Below are positions 1 through 11,532 of a stretch of 64,000 nt of DNA, in pieces (position 1 is the first letter of the stretch; every line of letters begins with the position of its first letter). This DNA is from Acridotheres tristis (Eukaryota > Chordata > Aves > Passeriformes > Sturnidae). The DNA is taken from positions 16,726,589 to 16,790,588 of the forward strand of contig CM072888.1 of NCBI GenBank assembly GCA_037013685.1, given 5' to 3'. The translations under genes and the position numbers were made by a program. Below the pieces are notes generated by a model. The model searched no databases and was not told the origin of the DNA. It worked only from the letters and a program-made list of their open reading frames with translations.

Positions 1-947
1 AATTTGTGGGGATTTATTCACTCCTTTAGCCAGAGTGAGCAGGTCCTGGTGTTGCAAGTGAGCTGTGCTGCTACACAGTGGAGACACACAGCTCCCAAAG
101 AGCTTCTGCTCACTGGTCAGTGGGATGGGGTCATCCCACAGACAAGACTCTTGGACATTCTGCTCCCCATCTAAACTGAGACCTGATAATCTGTGAATTT
201 CTAGCTCTAGTCATCCCTACCTTGCTTCATCTATGCTTATACCCTTCCCTCCACAAAAGAAAACATCAATTAATACGGAGCTGCTGTGATATGGCACAGC
301 CACTACAAAGCTCATGGTCCTTCTGTCCCTCTCCTGCCAAACACCCAGAGAGCTGGTGAATACAAGCTGCCTTTGCTGGCATTAGCAGCTGTGTGCAGCT
401 TTTGTTTTATGACCTACGTCCATACCCTGGAGGGGTTAATATTACTTACTCCAGCCATAATTCACCCAGGCAGCTGGGAGACCTCTTGCTGCTCAGTGAA
501 GATGGCTTAGGCCGTTAGTCATTAGCAGAGGGAAATAATAGCCTGCACTGATGAAATCTCCATCAAGGTTAGGCTTATTTTATTTGAAACCTTAGCTATC
601 ATTTGCGTAACAAATGAGCCCCATTTAATTTGTTACGTGCTTTCAAAGCAGGCTAAAATTGAACAGGCAAGTTTTCAGAAATGCCCAGCAGGTTACAACT
701 GGGACTAGATTTAATTTTTTTTTTTTTTTGGAAGGAATTTAGTTTTGTTCAGCATTGGGAATCTATGAGATGACTCTGGATCTATGCTTTTTGCCTGAGT
801 GGGAATTCATTGAGATCTTGATATGTGACCCAACCTCAATGACAGCTGTTACAAAACATCAGGACTTTTCAGGAGTGACTTCTGAGGGGAAAGCCTTTCA
901 AGGCTCATCTAACAGTTTGTGTTGGGTTTGCAATCATTGAAACATTT
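1..947. other. Intronic sequence, nothing recognised
   Basis: This stretch is inferred to be intron because the exon at 8500 has a canonical acceptor and the gene's 5' exons are absent from the window. It contains a T-run near 714-730. No coding exon, RNA gene or clear repeat was recognised on either strand. Confidence 0.5.
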
Positions 948-2795
948 ATATTGAAAAAGACCTCTTAAGATCATTGGATCCAGCCATACACCCAGCACTG
1001 ACATGTCCACCACTAATCCATGTCCCTAAGTGCCATGTCTGTGGGACACATATTGAGAAAGTAAGAAAATTACAGCCTGAAAAATATTCCAGGCTGGAGC
1101 TTCTCAGCTCTGTTCCCAGCCGATAAGCTGGTCCAGCTCAAGGCTAGGGAGAATTTCTCCCAGGGTGATAATATGGTCAAAATAAAAAGGAATTAATAAC
1201 AAAGATAGAACACCTGTTGTGGTGTGTGACCAGGCTCTGGGAATGGGGTGTCTTCTCTCTGAACCAATCACCTTTTCTCTACTCTTGCAATTGCGAGTCA
1301 TGCTATAAAACCAAGTGTGTTTCTGAATAAACTTGTCTCTTTCTTCCTGTCATGAAAGACGACCATGTAGCTGTGCATCTTATTTCTGCTGCACTTAAAG
1401 GGTTAAAAACCCTTTTCACGGCTACACATGTCTACATGTCTTTTAAATCTCTCCAGGAATAATGACTCAACCACTTCCCTGGGCAGTCTGTTCCAATGTT
1501 TGAGCCCTCTCTGTGAAGAAACTTTTCCTGATATGCAGTATAAACCTTCCCTGGTGCAACCTCAGGTGGTTTCTTGTCCTATCATTTCTTACCAAGAGAA
1601 AAGGCTGACATCCACCTTGCTACATTGTCCTTTCAAGTAGTTGTAAAGAGGAATTGGGTCCCCCTGAGCCTCCTTTTCTCCAGCTAAATACCCTCAGCTG
1701 CCTGAGCAGCTCCTCATAAGCCTGGTGCTCCAGACCCTTCCCCAGCTCTGTTGTCCTTCTCTGGATGTGCTCCAGCACCTCAGTGTCCTTCCTGTAGTCA
1801 GGGGCCCAGAACTGGACACAGGATTTGAGGTGTGGCCTCACCAGTGCCCAGTACAGGGGGGACAATCCCTGCCTTGGCCCTGCTGGCCACACTGCTGCTG
1901 ATCCAGGCCAGGATGCCACTGGCCTTCTTGGCCACCTGGGCACAGCTGGCTCACTGTTTACGCTGGGCAGCTTTCCAGTTACACTTCCCCAGCCTGTAGT
2001 GCCACATGGAATTGTTGTGACCCAAGGACAGGACCTGCACTTGGCCTTATTGAACTTCATGCCATTGGCTTTGGCCCAATGATCCAGCCTGTCCAGATCC
2101 TGCACATGGCAAGGTGAGGGCACTCAGCATGATCTGCTCCACGATGCTGCATCACATTTTCAACTTCCAGTCCACTTGGACGCCCCCAGTTAGCCAGGCC
2201 TGCTGATAAATGACGGAAAGTTGCTCACTATTCTCTCAGTACCCTTGGGGGGATCTCAGCCCCATAGAGCTGTGGATGTGTAAATGGTGTATCAGGCCAC
2301 TGACCTTTTTTTCCTGAATTGTGGGGGTTTTCTTCTGCTCCTCATCCCTGACTTCCAGCTCAGGATGCTGGGTACCCTGAGGACAACTGGTCTTGCTCTT
2401 AAAGACTGAGCCAAAGAAGGCATTAACTACTTCCTCAGCATTAACATTTCCTCATTCTTTGTCGTTGTATTTCCTCCATATCCAATGGAGATTCTCTGTA
2501 GCTCTCCTTCTGTTGTAAGTATAGTTAGAGGAATATTTTTTATTCTCTTTTATGGCAGCACACAAGTGAAGTTCTAGTTGAGCTTTAGCCCAGCTAATTT
2601 TCTCCCTGTATAACCTTACAATATGCTTGTAGTCCTCTTTACTTACCTGCCCTTTTTCCAGAGGCCATAAGCTCTCTGTTTTGCTTTTTTCTTTTTCTTA
2701 TTCCAGCCAAAGCTCTCTGTTCAGCCAGGTCAGTCTTACTTCCACCAGCTCATCCTCTGGCACATGGGTATGGCCTTCCTTTAAGATTCAGTAGG
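948..2795 (-). mobile_element. CR1 LINE fragment, degraded, split by a solo LTR
   Basis: Read on the minus strand, this matches the CR1 retrotransposon from within the reverse-transcriptase region toward the 3' end. The recognisable reverse-transcriptase C-terminal block has residues such as LDHWAKANGMKFN and LGKGLEHQAYEELLRQL, in an open frame over about 1620-2123. Typical antisense CR1 phrases are also visible, for example CCAGACCCTTCCCCAGCTCTG near 1730 and AAGAAGGCATTAACTACTTC near 2415. CR1 sequence resumes after the LTR at 1433, so 948-1039 and 1433-2795 are one original insertion. Internal deletions and stops make it inactive. The outer limits are approximate. Confidence 0.88.
1040..1426 (+). 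mobile_element. Solo LTR of an endogenous retrovirus, inserted in CR1
   Basis: The segment starts TGTGGGACAC and ends CGGCTACA, so it has the TG...CA termini of an LTR. It is flanked by the 6-bp direct repeat CATGTC at 1034-1039 and 1427-1432. Removing the segment and one repeat copy restores continuous CR1 sequence across the junction. Inside are a CCAAT box (1264-1268), a TATAAAA box (1304-1310) and an AATAAA polyadenylation signal (1326-1331), in the compact order expected of an LTR on the + strand. No internal retroviral genes are present, so this is a solo LTR left by recombination between two LTRs. A 6-bp duplication fits class II elements, but ending the LTR two bases later would give a 4-bp duplication, so the class is uncertain. 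Confidence 0.82.
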
Positions 2796-4347
2796 ATCCT
2801 TACAGTAAATACAGTTTTAAATTGCTTATGAAATAACCAATAGGCATTTGGTTTCCCTGCCCAAGCAGGAGGCTTGAAAATCATCACTGCACTAAAGATG
2901 GAGACTGATTCATCCATAAATCAAGCACTGGTTTCTAACATCCCTGCTGTGGATGGGATGCTTCCCAAAGCTTGCAGATTTGCTCCAGCACCTCTCTGAA
3001 GATGAAAAAGGAGCCTTCCTCCTCTAAGTCAAGCCAGCTTCTCTTCTTGCTGCCGTGGGGACAGCTAGAGGGAGCAGTTAGCCAGCTGTGCTGCGAGGAC
3101 AGGGCTGGTTACACCCTGCAGCTCTGCTCTCCTGCATCCCCACTCAGCCCGCTGCAGCACAGCTGACAAAATGGGTAAAAATACTTCTTTGTCAGCCAGG
3201 GTTCATACCTGCTCAGCGTGTCTTCATTCCTAATCTGCTTTGTCTCCCAAAAATCTGTCATCTGCTGGATCCAAACATGCTCAGGAAGAACAGTGATGGG
3301 TCCCCTGGAGGGATTTCAGCCAAGCCAGAGAGGATGGTAGGGAAATGCTGTGCTTGCTTTCATATCTGTGTAGTGTAGTAAGAATGATTACTTACTTCTC
3401 CTCTTTCTCCTGCTGTGCTCAGACTGTAGATTGGGTGTTTGCCTGCTTGCATCATGGTATTAGGTTTTACAGCCGTTTCCTAGCTTCCATTAGAGTTATT
3501 GTGCTTGATGGAAGATCAGAACAAATGTTCTCCTCAGCAATTCATTGGCCTCCTGACATTTACTTTAACTTTATTGTTGGTGCCTACCATGCCCTCGTAA
3601 CGGAGTGGGAGAATAAACTTGCCAGTGAGATTGAATTATGCACTGCTACCTGGGTTATTTCTAGAGTCAAGCAGTAACAGGAGGCAAAAAGGTCAGCTTT
3701 GGATACATTGCATCATCCTGATCATGAGGTCACTCGTTCAGCCTCAGCCTGTTTGCTTTCATCGGTGCCATCCTTGGTGCAGTGTGTGACTGCCTAAAGA
3801 CATCTCTTCCTTGCTGCAGCTTTCAGCTGTGGGTGCTGCCTGGCACTGCTGTGCTCAGCTTCCAGCCTCTGGAAGACAGGAAGCCTCTTTTGTAGCAGAA
3901 CAGAAAAATTTGTGCCCTCCACAAATGCACGAAAAGCCTCAATCTGTAAATCTAAAGCATGTGCCACCCATGCCCTCCTGAGTGGCCTGGATCATGTACT
4001 CCCAAAGGGCAGGTGAATTCATAGAATTCATTAGAATTCATAGAACCTTCTGAGGTCCTGTAGAATTGCTTGGGTGTGTGTTACAGGGTTTGAGGTTTTG
4101 TGGAGGACATCCCCACAAAATGGTGCAGTTGCAGTTCAGATGACAGCACGATGAAATCCTCCATCCAAGTTGCTTTTGGCAGTCTGTTTTCAGAGCACCA
4201 TCATGAATTGGATGGAGCAGATGCCACAGAGGGTGTCTTATTAAAGGGTCATTAAATGCAGCTTAAGTTGGTTGAATACTGTAGTTTCAAAGCCACTTTT
4301 TCAGTGTTCTCTAGGTCTGCTGTACTCTGTGGAGAGTAGTGTCTTTT
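2796..4347. other. Intronic sequence, nothing recognised
   Basis: No exon or RNA gene was found. A short iterated GAATTCATA-like motif occurs three times at about 4014-4044. The open frames here lack any family resemblance. Confidence 0.45.
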
Positions 4348-4619
4348 CTCCTAGGCAACTGGCAAAAGGACAAGAGGACACAAGCTATGCCAGGGGAGAT
4401 TTAGGTTTTTCCATCAGGAGGCATTTCTTCATAAAAAAGGTGATTGGCACTGGATTGGGCTGCCCAGGGAGGTGGTGGAGTCACTGTGTCTGGAGGTGTT
4501 TAAGGAAAGGCTGGATGTGGTACTCAGTACCATGGTCTAGCTGACATTTTGGTGTTTGGTCATAGGTTGGACTTGGTAATCTTAAAGGTTTTTCCCAACC
4601 TAAATGATTCTGTGATTCA
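4348..4619 (+). mobile_element. CR1 LINE 3' end, plus orientation
   Basis: The sequence follows the CR1 3' end. It includes CAGGGGAGATTTAGG, GGCTGCCCAGGGAGGTGGTG, GAGGTGTTTAAGGAAAGGCT and GGTTGGACTTGGTAATCTTA, and finishes with the ATTCTGTGATTC terminal short repeat typical of CR1. It is 5'-truncated, as most CR1 copies are. Orientation is the same as ADGRL3. Confidence 0.93.
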
Positions 4620-7600
4620 GAAAAAAAACAAGGAAAGGATGGTAGATATGCTCTGACTCTTTTCTGTGAATGCACACATGTATATTCAAATTCTTGCCAG
4701 GAGGGAAAAATGCCATGAAGGCTTTGCAGTGTCAGAAGTTAGCCCACAGCCCCTCTTACAGCCTTGCTACCTGACTGCTGGCAGCTAATGGTGCCTGGTG
4801 AAACCTGTCAGATGTTTGTTCCTCCAAAAAACAGCATCAACTTCATGGTCTTTCCAGCTGACCAGTCCATCTGTAAATTATTGTTTTTAAAAATCCTAGT
4901 TCAGTCTTCCATGTCATCTTTTTATTTTTTGTATCAGTTTGCCTCTTCAGAAGGCTGCAGGAAAATACTTTTGCCTTTATGACTACTGGTGTTTTAGTTC
5001 ATTTGCTCCCTTCTCAGCATATTTCTTATTTCTTCAGATTTTTCCTCCCTAAACACTTTTTTTTTTTTTCAATTTGTCTCATTTTTATTTTGCTGTCCTC
5101 TTATGCAGGTGGTTTCCTCTGAGAAAGGGAGGGCTGAAACAGTGAGCCCTGCTACAGGAGGGTCTTTCTTCATCTTTCCAGACAAAGCTCCCCACTTCTG
5201 TTCGTTGGTTTATATGAGACAAGCAGGAGAATATGTCCTCTTCAAAAACTATTATTTCACAGTTCATAAGAAGTTCATAAGAAGGTGCAAGATAGTGGCA
5301 CAAGCTTGGAAAATGGTAGCAGTGTTACACAGGGGGATTTCAGGTGCCAGTGATCATTTGTAAATCTGGCCTGAATCCTGTCTTCCCAAATGGAAGAGGG
5401 GAGCAATTTTTTTGGCAGACCTATAAAACTATGTTTTGTGTGTTGGCATTGTTGGCCAGAGACATGTTTTCACTCTATCAAATTTGCATTCTGAGAATGG
5501 TTTTAATCAGTTTGTAAAAGGTAAAAACATAGGTCAAAAGACCATAGGAACAAAAAATTTGGTTTCAAATTTGATTTGAACACAATGTCTTCTTTTATCC
5601 CAGAATCCTATTTAGTTTTAAAATTTAATATTTTCATAATCAAGGTAGAAAATGTTAAAAAGTAGTCTCATATCAGGGAGAGATTTAATTCCCTTTGTTT
5701 TTCTTCTCAAGCCTCCCAGTAGAAAGGTCCGTTATTTACACATTTTTTCCCCTACTTCTTACTTGTTTCTCAATATCAGCTTGAGCCATAGAGAACCTCC
5801 AGGGGTTGTTCATGTATGCCGGTGTAACTATGTCAGTGTTTGGGTTAAAGAGTATTACATGTTTTGGAAGAAATAACAAAAAGAGCTCATCTTTCATGTG
5901 GCAATAATGAAGACAAAGATGTGGAGAAGTACTTTATAGAAAGGAAGTAACTTAGTAATGCATCCTCTTGGGCAGCAGTAAGCTAAGTAAGCAGTAAGTT
6001 TGCTGACCATTATGTAGAATTAACCTAAAAAAAAAAAAAAAAATGGCTCAGTCCTGTTGTTATAAGAGACCAGAGCCCTGGAATATTATATTCAGCCAAT
6101 ACTCAGGACTCACAAGAGAAGTTGGGTTTGACAGCGCTGCTGCAGAGGAGACACTTCCGTTTCAGTGGAAAAAGCTCAAAAGAATCAGGGAAATCGGCAT
6201 TAACATGTCACACAGCCATAATTCTGGACACTTCTCTCATGCACACAGCCAGAGTGGAAAGAGTGTTTCAGCACTGCTGAAGTGACTTATAGCTGCACAT
6301 TCTGTGTGACCATGTGTAGGTGTGGAATTGTCAGTGCTAGGATGTAGTTTCATTACCTGCCAGCCAGAAACATTTTCCCAGAAGAATGGTCCATCTATGT
6401 TTTCAGGAAACTTGGGTGTGTGAGATAACTTTGGGTAAATACTTCTATGTCCCAGGAGTTCACAGAGTCTGAGCTTTAGTCTGCCTTTTTCTTGGGCATT
6501 TCTTCTATCACTGCCTATTTTTTGTCTTGTTTATTTGGCCACGGTATAATTCCTCAGATTTGCAGTTTTTAGGGTCAGTCCAAGAGAAAAGGAAAAGAGG
6601 TAATTAGTGACCAGCCTGCATCACTTTTGCAGACAGATAGGAACAGTAGCAGCTTGCAGAGAAAGAAAACTCTTGTGTTTGCCTTTGTAGCAGCTGAGCG
6701 ATTTTCTTTGAGTGTGCCAGTTTGCATAGGTGTGTGGTCCAAGGGAAAAAGTGAGCATCAAATATTGGGTAGTGGGGTTTTTGGTTATTCTCTGATGTAT
6801 CTGTAAAAAATATATTGAATTCCTGCAGTTTTCTGCAGAGCTTACACGAACACAATGTGTCATGATACATGCTAAACTCCAAGCAATGAACTGCAGGAAA
6901 ATGTTGAAATTGATTTCTTTAGGTAAAGGGATTTGATGATACAAAATCATTGTTTCAAGTTCTGAGAGCCAACAGCAGAGGTTAAAATTCAGCCTCTGTG
7001 CTGATGCATGGCTTCCTTCAGCTGCTTAGGAGAGCAGGCAGCTGTAAGAATAGGAGCTGGTTTCTATGGCATTAGTCTTCTGTGTAACAAGAAAGAAATA
7101 ATTTTTGAATATATCTTATCATTGCTCTAATGGGAAGAACAACACATTATCTCCTTTATTTATCTTCTCTGTATCATCATATGCGTTAATTCTCTGAAGA
7201 TGAGCATATGAACATTTTGAGTTAGATTTCATTAAGTCAGATTGGCTTTGCTGTCAAATTGATGGAAGTAAGTTATTCATTTATAACTCGGCTAATTGAT
7301 TTACAGAGAGGTAGCAGCTCAGCCTATAATCTTTCCCTAGAATCTTGCTTTTATAATAAGCACCAGAAAGTGAGGGAACAAGAGAAATATCTGATTTCTA
7401 GCTGTTGGTAGTTAAGACAATTGAAAATTCATATGAAGAACACAGCAGAGTTTGCCATTGAGCCTGACAGAGAAGTGGGAACTTCATTTATGTGTAATCC
7501 TGTGTAATTTCTCCTTGTCCCAGGCATATTCCACATGGATTTGCATTCCAGATCACAGACTGGTAGATAATGAATAAAAGACCAGCAACCTGCAGTGATA

Positions 7601-8499
7601 TTTTTGTAGTGGGCTGCTAATGAAAAGGAGATGGGGCCAGCTGCCCTGTCCCAAATCTCCATGGCACAGAAGAGGAAAGGTGCACCAGATAGGGAGAGCA
7701 AAACAGAGCAAGAAAGGGGGGAAAGCCGCAGGGAAAACGTGAGAGTTTCCCAAATAATTACATGGTGAATTTCCCTGCAGGTTATTTGTGACTTTTGTGA
7801 CTCAACTAGATGATACAAGTCTTTTAGTAGAAGATTCAGCCAACCAACCTGCTGGCTTTTCCCTTCTAGTGGGCCTCTGCTTGAGCCTTTTGCTCTAGAG
7901 TTAGGGCGCTTTTACAGTGCTGAGAGTTACTGGCCACATTGCCAGTGGCTAGTGTGACAAGTGATGCTACGTGATAAATTAGCACCTGATTATTAAGTCA
8001 ATAAGATGGAAATAGTGAACCTTTCGCTCTGTTTTTTTCTTGGTTATATCATCTATTTTTGCTCCTTTTACAATGAACTCTTCTGTGGAAAAATCATCTC
8101 TTTGCTATCACATAAACTTTGGAATCAGAAACGACTTTCTCTTGACAGGAGAAGCTACTTACATTTGTTTTTTTCAAGTGGCACAGTAAGCCAATGGGAC
8201 AAGATAATTAAACCCCTCCTTAGCCTGGAAATCCCATGGAAAACAGCGCCCAGTGAGAAGAAACTATTGGGGTCACCATGGTTGACTAGAAAAAACATAC
8301 TCAGAAAACTATTCATGATCGAACCACAAAGACTCTTGTTGTAACTGACTTCTTGGCCAATGCTTCCATTCCTCCTTCCTTCTCCTCTTCTCCATCTCTT
8401 TTCTTCTTCGTCCTGAGGGGAGTTGACCTGGCTAACGCTGTGGGGTTGGAAGGCACTGGAGTGCCATCTGGCTCCAGCCTTTCCCTGTGCTTCCCGCAG
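4620..8499. other. Intronic sequence with minor repeats and a pyrimidine tract
   Basis: No exon was recognised. Minor structures are an 11-bp tandem duplication of AGTTCATAAGA at 5261-5282 and A-runs near 4620 and 6027-6043. A nearly pure pyrimidine tract lies at about 8363-8411, upstream of the next acceptor at 8498-8499. The open frames show no family signature. Confidence 0.45.
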
Positions 8500-8685
8500 A
8501 TGAGGTCGGGGGAGATGGCCGCCAACATCGCGCGGGAGCTGGCGGAGCACACCAGGAGCCACCTGTACGCCGGCGACATCGCCTACTCCGTGTCCGCCAT
8601 GGTGCAGCTGGTCAACCTGCTGGACGTGCAGCTCCGGAACCTGACTCCCGGCGGGAAGGACAGCGCCGCGCGCAGCCTGAACAAG
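8500..8685 (+). CDS. ADGRL3: ADGRL3 exon: start of GAIN domain (62 codons)
   Basis: The acceptor TTCCCGCAG ends at 8499 and the donor GTGAGG starts at 8686. Phase is 0 at both ends. The product begins MRSGEMAANIARELAEH and ends NLTPGGKDSAARSLNK, matching the region between the hormone-receptor domain and GAIN subdomain A of latrophilin-3. NLT is a potential N-glycosylation sequon. The leading ATG corresponds to an internal Leu in mammals as I recall, so it need not be a translation start. The exon is about 68% GC with roughly 19 CpGs, unlike the AT-rich introns and the 7TM exons such as 44952-45018 (about 43% GC). It is an internal exon of the extracellular N-terminal fragment. Confidence 0.96.
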
Positions 8686-11493
8686 GTGAGGCCGGCGGGG
8701 CCCTTTCGGTGGTAGCCCGCCCGCTGAGCCAGCAGCACCCTAACTGCAGCACAGCACCGTGGCTCCCCTGCCCACGGTCTAAGGACAATTATCAGTCCTT
8801 TCGGCATTTCCAGAAGGGAGGGGATTTGCTGCATAGCGCTAAAGGTGCTGGGAGTTGGCAGCTGTGGGAGAAAATACGAGCTGTGAGCTCCTGTAAGAAT
8901 GCATTTAAAGCTGAAGGTTTCCTTAGTGAAAGGTCCTCTTCATCAATGTAAGCACATGGGATAGCACTTACCTAGGATTCTGACAGTGAATTCTGTGGGC
9001 CTGAATTGTGTGGCCCTGGTGACTATGAGCACATGGTTACACTGGCCACCCAGTTAAAATAAGACAGAGAATTTTGTTCTCAGCTGCATATCGGGCTCAG
9101 ACAGTTCTGGCATTCATGTAAGCATGAGCAGAATTTGGTTCCCAAGACTATGGGGACTAATTGATCCCAGCTAAACCTGAAATTTCTTTGGTGTTTTATG
9201 AAGAGAAATGCTTATTGGGCATATTGGGCTCAGACAGTTCTGGCATTCATGTAAGCATGAACAGAACTTGGTTCCCAGGACTATGGGGACTAATTGATCC
9301 CAGCTAAACCTGAAATTTCTTTGGTGTTTTATGAAGAAAAATGCTTTTCAGAGAAGTAACATGGTCTTTTTTCTTGTAAGTTGTTATTGTAGACTGATGC
9401 TGATTTAAATGCAAAGGGCTTTGGGATTGTTTGAGATTTCGGTCGCATGGGAGCTGAACTCCTGCATCTCATGTGCTTTGCATGTGCTGTGAATTGGGTT
9501 ATCCTGATGCTTTTAATTAGTGCTGCTTCCAGCCATTTCATAACAATGTAGGCAATAAGTGTATTAACTGTTACATCAGCATAACATTATTTATTATAAT
9601 CATACCATTGTTCTTTGTTAAAATGATGGTGATGTCTGACAATATACGTAAAGGCTGCAATTAATGTCACCTACTAACGGGTTTCATGGTTGTAGTCTGC
9701 TTGCTCTTCTGGATGCCTCCCAGCCACACCCAACATTTTGTCAATTCAGCTTTGCAAGCACATATTTTTCATCTTTGTTTTTATCTCACCATATGATTTT
9801 TGTTTCAATTACATGAAGTGGGATTTTATCATGGGGGCAGGAATGAGTTACTGAGGGGAGGACTGGACAAGGCAGAGCTCCTTGGCTCAGCTGTCACTCC
9901 TGGGGTCTCCACTGCAGGTTTCTTCCCCCTGCCATCAGCTTTGCACAAGCAACTCATACAAATCAATTGCATTCCACATTAAAATTCTGGACCACGTGAA
10001 GTCCTGCAAAACAGCGATGCGAGTCAGTGATCCAAATGACAGGCTCAGTAATTTACTTGCTCTCATTCCCCACTTAATTCTTTAGAAGAGCAACTGCTCT
10101 GTGTTCATTTAAGAATGCATGAATTCAACTTGGAAGTAGTATTGGGCAAACAAAAGGCAGCAGAGTTACTGCTCCATTTTCCCCTTCACTGATCAAGAGT
10201 ATTTAAAAAAAAAAGGAAAAAAGTAATTTGCAAAGAGTTTTGTTTAGTGCTGTTTAGTCAGAAAGGAGAAATAAAGTAAGCACTAGCCATTAAATATTCT
10301 TTTAATCATTAAAGGAAATGTGCTGGGGATCTGAAAGTAATCACCTGTGCTGTTTTGTACTGGTGGGTTTTTTTAACAAGCTGATGTACAATGAATTGAA
10401 ATAAACTGGCATAATCAGAATTTTTAAAAGCCATCGTCTTTCAGGAACCACTTTTCTGTCACTAAAAGCTTTATGCTTTCCACTGGATCAAGCTTAATTA
10501 AGGTGATAATTGTTCCATTTCAGACTGGGAAGACCCCCAAGTGGATAGCTCTGTAATTTTCAGCAAGGCTTTCTTTGATCTCCATTTGTTTCTGTAAAGT
10601 CTTCATACTGGCCAGATTTACCCAGAGGAAGATTTCTACTGTTACAAATTGATGAATTAGAAATTGAAATTAGGCATTGCTTGATACCTGGGTGTATTTT
10701 GCTTATTTCAGAGCCTCAAAACTCTCGAGGACAAATTTAGCTCTCAGCTGTACTAATGGGATTGCACTGCTGTGTGTTGAGAGCAAAAGTTGCCCTGAAT
10801 TCTTTGTTGATGTGCAATTTCCAACCAGGCACATCAGCAAAAACAAACCCGGCCAAGCTCTGAGCAGCCTGGCTTTGTGAGCTTTCATTGCAGTGATGCA
10901 GAGCTCACCAACTCCAGCTCACTGCTGCAGACTGCCTGCCAAGCCCCAGGTCTGTCAGGATGGGTCCATACAGGTCCAGGCTGTATCAAGATGCAGTCCA
11001 GCACAAGTCTTGCTCCCTGGGGTTGGTCCTGCTCATCTGAAGCTTGGTTACATTTCACTGTGGCATCAGCACTGTCTGACTTCAGAGCCCACACTCCTCT
11101 CATGCAAATAACCATCACCCTCATCCTTTTCAGCCTTGTTTGACATGGAAATGTCATGTGTGATCTCCAAACTGTAAGGGAAACATCATCTCTTGAGTAT
11201 CTCTATTAGACCTCAGTGTCTTCTTCTACCATCTAACAGCTGCTCTTGCAAAGTTGCCAGTCTGTGCTTCACTTCACTGAAAGAGGACTAACCCACATTT
11301 CTGGAGACAGTCCTTCCAGTTTTCCACTGCTGCCTAACTCACACTCACTCCTTTAGTTTGCTTGGTTTTCCAGGAGCTGTTTAAGAGAGAAATGAGAGTT
11401 TTTTCACAGGCATTTTCTTCATTTTTTTCCCTTGTTCTGTCACTAACTTGTTTTTTCTATTCCGTCTTTAATCTGCTCTCTTTATGGACTCAG
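8686..11493 (+). other. Intron with 133-bp tandem duplication
   Basis: This 2.8-kb intron lies between two phase-0 junctions. It holds the two-copy tandem repeat at 9086-9346, listed separately, and an A-run at 10204-10222. No other exon or repeat was recognised. Confidence 0.85.
9086..9346. repeat. Tandem duplication, two copies, period 133 bp
   Basis: The segment starting GCATATCGGGCTCAGACAG at 9086 recurs at 9219, and the two copies stay aligned to about 9346. Differences are few, for example GAGCAGAATTTGG versus GAACAGAACTTGG and CCCAAGACT versus CCCAGGACT. The repeat does not resemble CR1. It looks like a fairly recent local duplication within the intron, with no coding content seen. 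Confidence 0.95.
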
Positions 11494-11532
11494 CTTCAGA
11501 AAAGGGAGCGCTCTTGCAGGGCCTATGTCCAG
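11494..11532 (+). CDS. ADGRL3: ADGRL3 39-nt exon, 13 residues, likely cassette
   Basis: The exon encodes LQKRERSCRAYVQ between acceptor CTCAG (ending 11493) and donor GTATTT (from 11533). Both ends are phase 0, so including or skipping it keeps the frame between the exons ending SLNK and starting AMVETV. The peptide is strongly basic and has one Cys. It matches the segment joining the first GAIN helices in latrophilins (ADGRL1 and ADGRL2 have homologous basic segments here). A pyrimidine-rich acceptor tract at 11462-11485 precedes it. Its small size, symmetric phase and weak donor (GTATTT, not GTAAGT) favour alternative use, which is inference. The exon identity itself is secure. Confidence 0.95.

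Noticed and set aside
1620..2123. 167-codon minus-strand open frame resembling a reverse transcriptase
   Set aside because: It is the degraded CR1 reverse-transcriptase C-terminus inside the CR1 fragment, not a host gene. It is recorded under that repeat.
7429..7818. 129-codon minus-strand frame
   Set aside because: No recognised motif and no splice context. It is probably chance.
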